DNA from: Rhodococcus sp. PAMC28707
GTDB taxonomy: Bacteria; Actinomycetota; Actinomycetes; Mycobacteriales; Mycobacteriaceae
Assembly: GCF_004795915.1 (NCBI RefSeq)
Contig: NZ_CP039253.1
Span: 1,302,001 to 1,366,000, forward strand
Direction: 5' to 3'
DNA: 64,000 nucleotides
Made by a program: the position numbers and the translations under genes. Shown here piece after piece: positions 63,584 through 64,000 of this stretch. Every line of letters starts with the position of its first letter. Within the stretch, counting starts at the first letter, position 1. The notes below the pieces were generated by a model. It saw nothing but the letters and a program-made list of their open reading frames with translations. It did no database searches and was not told the DNA's origin.

Positions 63584-64000
63584 ATGGCGAGGGATCTGAC
63601 ACAGCTGGAGCTGCTACACGAGCTGGTTCCTGTTGCGGAAGACAACGTGAACCGCCACATGTCGATGGCGAAGGAGTGGCACCCGCACGATTACGTGCCG
63701 TGGGACGAAGGCCGCAACTTCGCCGCACTCGGTGGGGTGGACTACGAACCGGAGCAGAGCACACTCTCCGAAGTAGCGCGAGCAGCGATGATCACCAACC
63801 TGCTCACCGAGGACAATCTGCCCTCGTACCACCGCGAGATCGCCGAAAACTTTTCGCAGGACGGCGCCTGGGGTACCTGGGTGGGACGGTGGACCGCCGA
63901 GGAAAACCGGCACGGCATCGTCATGCGCGATTACCTGGTGGTCACCCGCGGTGTCGATCCGGTCGCGCTCGAGCAGGCCCGGATGATTCACATGACCAAC
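63584..64000 (+). CDS. desA: Acyl-[ACP] desaturase (DesA-type), N-terminal part
   Basis: The first 139 residues of a soluble di-iron acyl-ACP desaturase, cut off by the window end. The first iron-binding motif region is seen as TEDNLPSYHREI (Glu...) and the second half-motif WTAEENRHG (Glu-Glu-x-x-His), as in mycobacterial DesA1/DesA2, which desaturate acyl chains during mycolate synthesis. The ATG 63584 follows GGAGG by six bases. A GGCAATGTATGG direct repeat occurs twice just here (63563 and 63577), one copy overlapping the start. Confidence 0.9.
   Translation, partial: MARDLTQLELLHELVPVAEDNVNRHMSMAKEWHPHDYVPWDEGRNFAALGGVDYEPEQSTLSEVARAAMITNLLTEDNLPSYHREIAENFSQDGAWGTWVGRWTAEENRHGIVMRDYLVVTRGVDPVALEQARMIHMTN

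Overview
The window is about 64 kb of high-GC actinobacterial chromosome, most likely Rhodococcus or a close Nocardiaceae relative. I infer this from GTG and TTG starts, from families typical of Mycobacteriales (SepH, DUF2537, DUF2530, DUF2771, DUF3027, Eis-like acetyltransferase, bacterial XPB helicase, Rpf), and from gene order that follows the Mycobacterium tuberculosis segment around dapC-ercc3-rpfA-cspB-sepH-serC-citA-gltA2-prrAB-accD3. That synteny is from memory, not from a search. Nearly everything is chromosomal core: I see no IS element, phage, CRISPR array or plasmid gene.

Layout. 1-6.5 kb: end of an ABC exporter operon, AccD3-type carboxyltransferase, a PrpE-like acyl-CoA synthetase behind a divergent operator-like repeat, and a DMT exporter. 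6.5-12.7 kb: photolyase, membrane diguanylate cyclase, PrrA/PrrB two-component system, FKBP isomerase, nitrilase-family amidase. 12.8-19.2 kb: carbon metabolism block (two citrate synthases, sugar kinase plus aldose epimerase, PdxH, SerC). 19.2-35 kb: mostly conserved actinobacterial genes (rhomboid-like protein, SepH, TrmH, Eis-like, NCS2/MarR/MFS, PAP2, a sacsin/Hsp90-like ATPase coupled to a DUF3027 protein, glutaminyl cyclase, MFS, DUF2771, CspB). 35-42 kb: YccF, an Rpf gene with a long regulated leader, and the helicase-associated protein/XPB pair. 42-50 kb: a wrecked F420-type oxidoreductase gene, DapC-like aminotransferase, AraC regulator, AlkB behind a LexA-like box, DAHP synthase with an aromatic leader peptide, and metE behind a cobalamin riboswitch. 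50-64 kb: secreted protein, OhrR-Ohr-oxidoreductase cluster, pseudouridine synthase, XRE-cupin regulator, ANTAR-like miniprotein, MFS transporter, a Glu-Asp-Phe tRNA operon, TetR regulator, CorA-like transporter, secreted lipase, tRNA-Lys and the start of an acyl-ACP desaturase.

The most interesting material is regulatory. The rpf leader carries a perfect CRP-type palindrome followed by a c-di-AMP (ydaO-type) riboswitch. The DAHP synthase is preceded by an unannotated 22-codon leader peptide with consecutive Tyr-Phe-Trp-Phe codons, back to back with the metE cobalamin riboswitch. alkB has a LexA box between its -35 and -10. Several genes (alkB, ohrR, the XRE-cupin gene, the aromatic leader peptide) appear to be leaderless, with the start codon 6-7 nt after the -10. 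I found no convincing wholly new system; the strongest candidate for uncharacterised biology is the translationally coupled DUF3027/sacsin-like ATPase pair.
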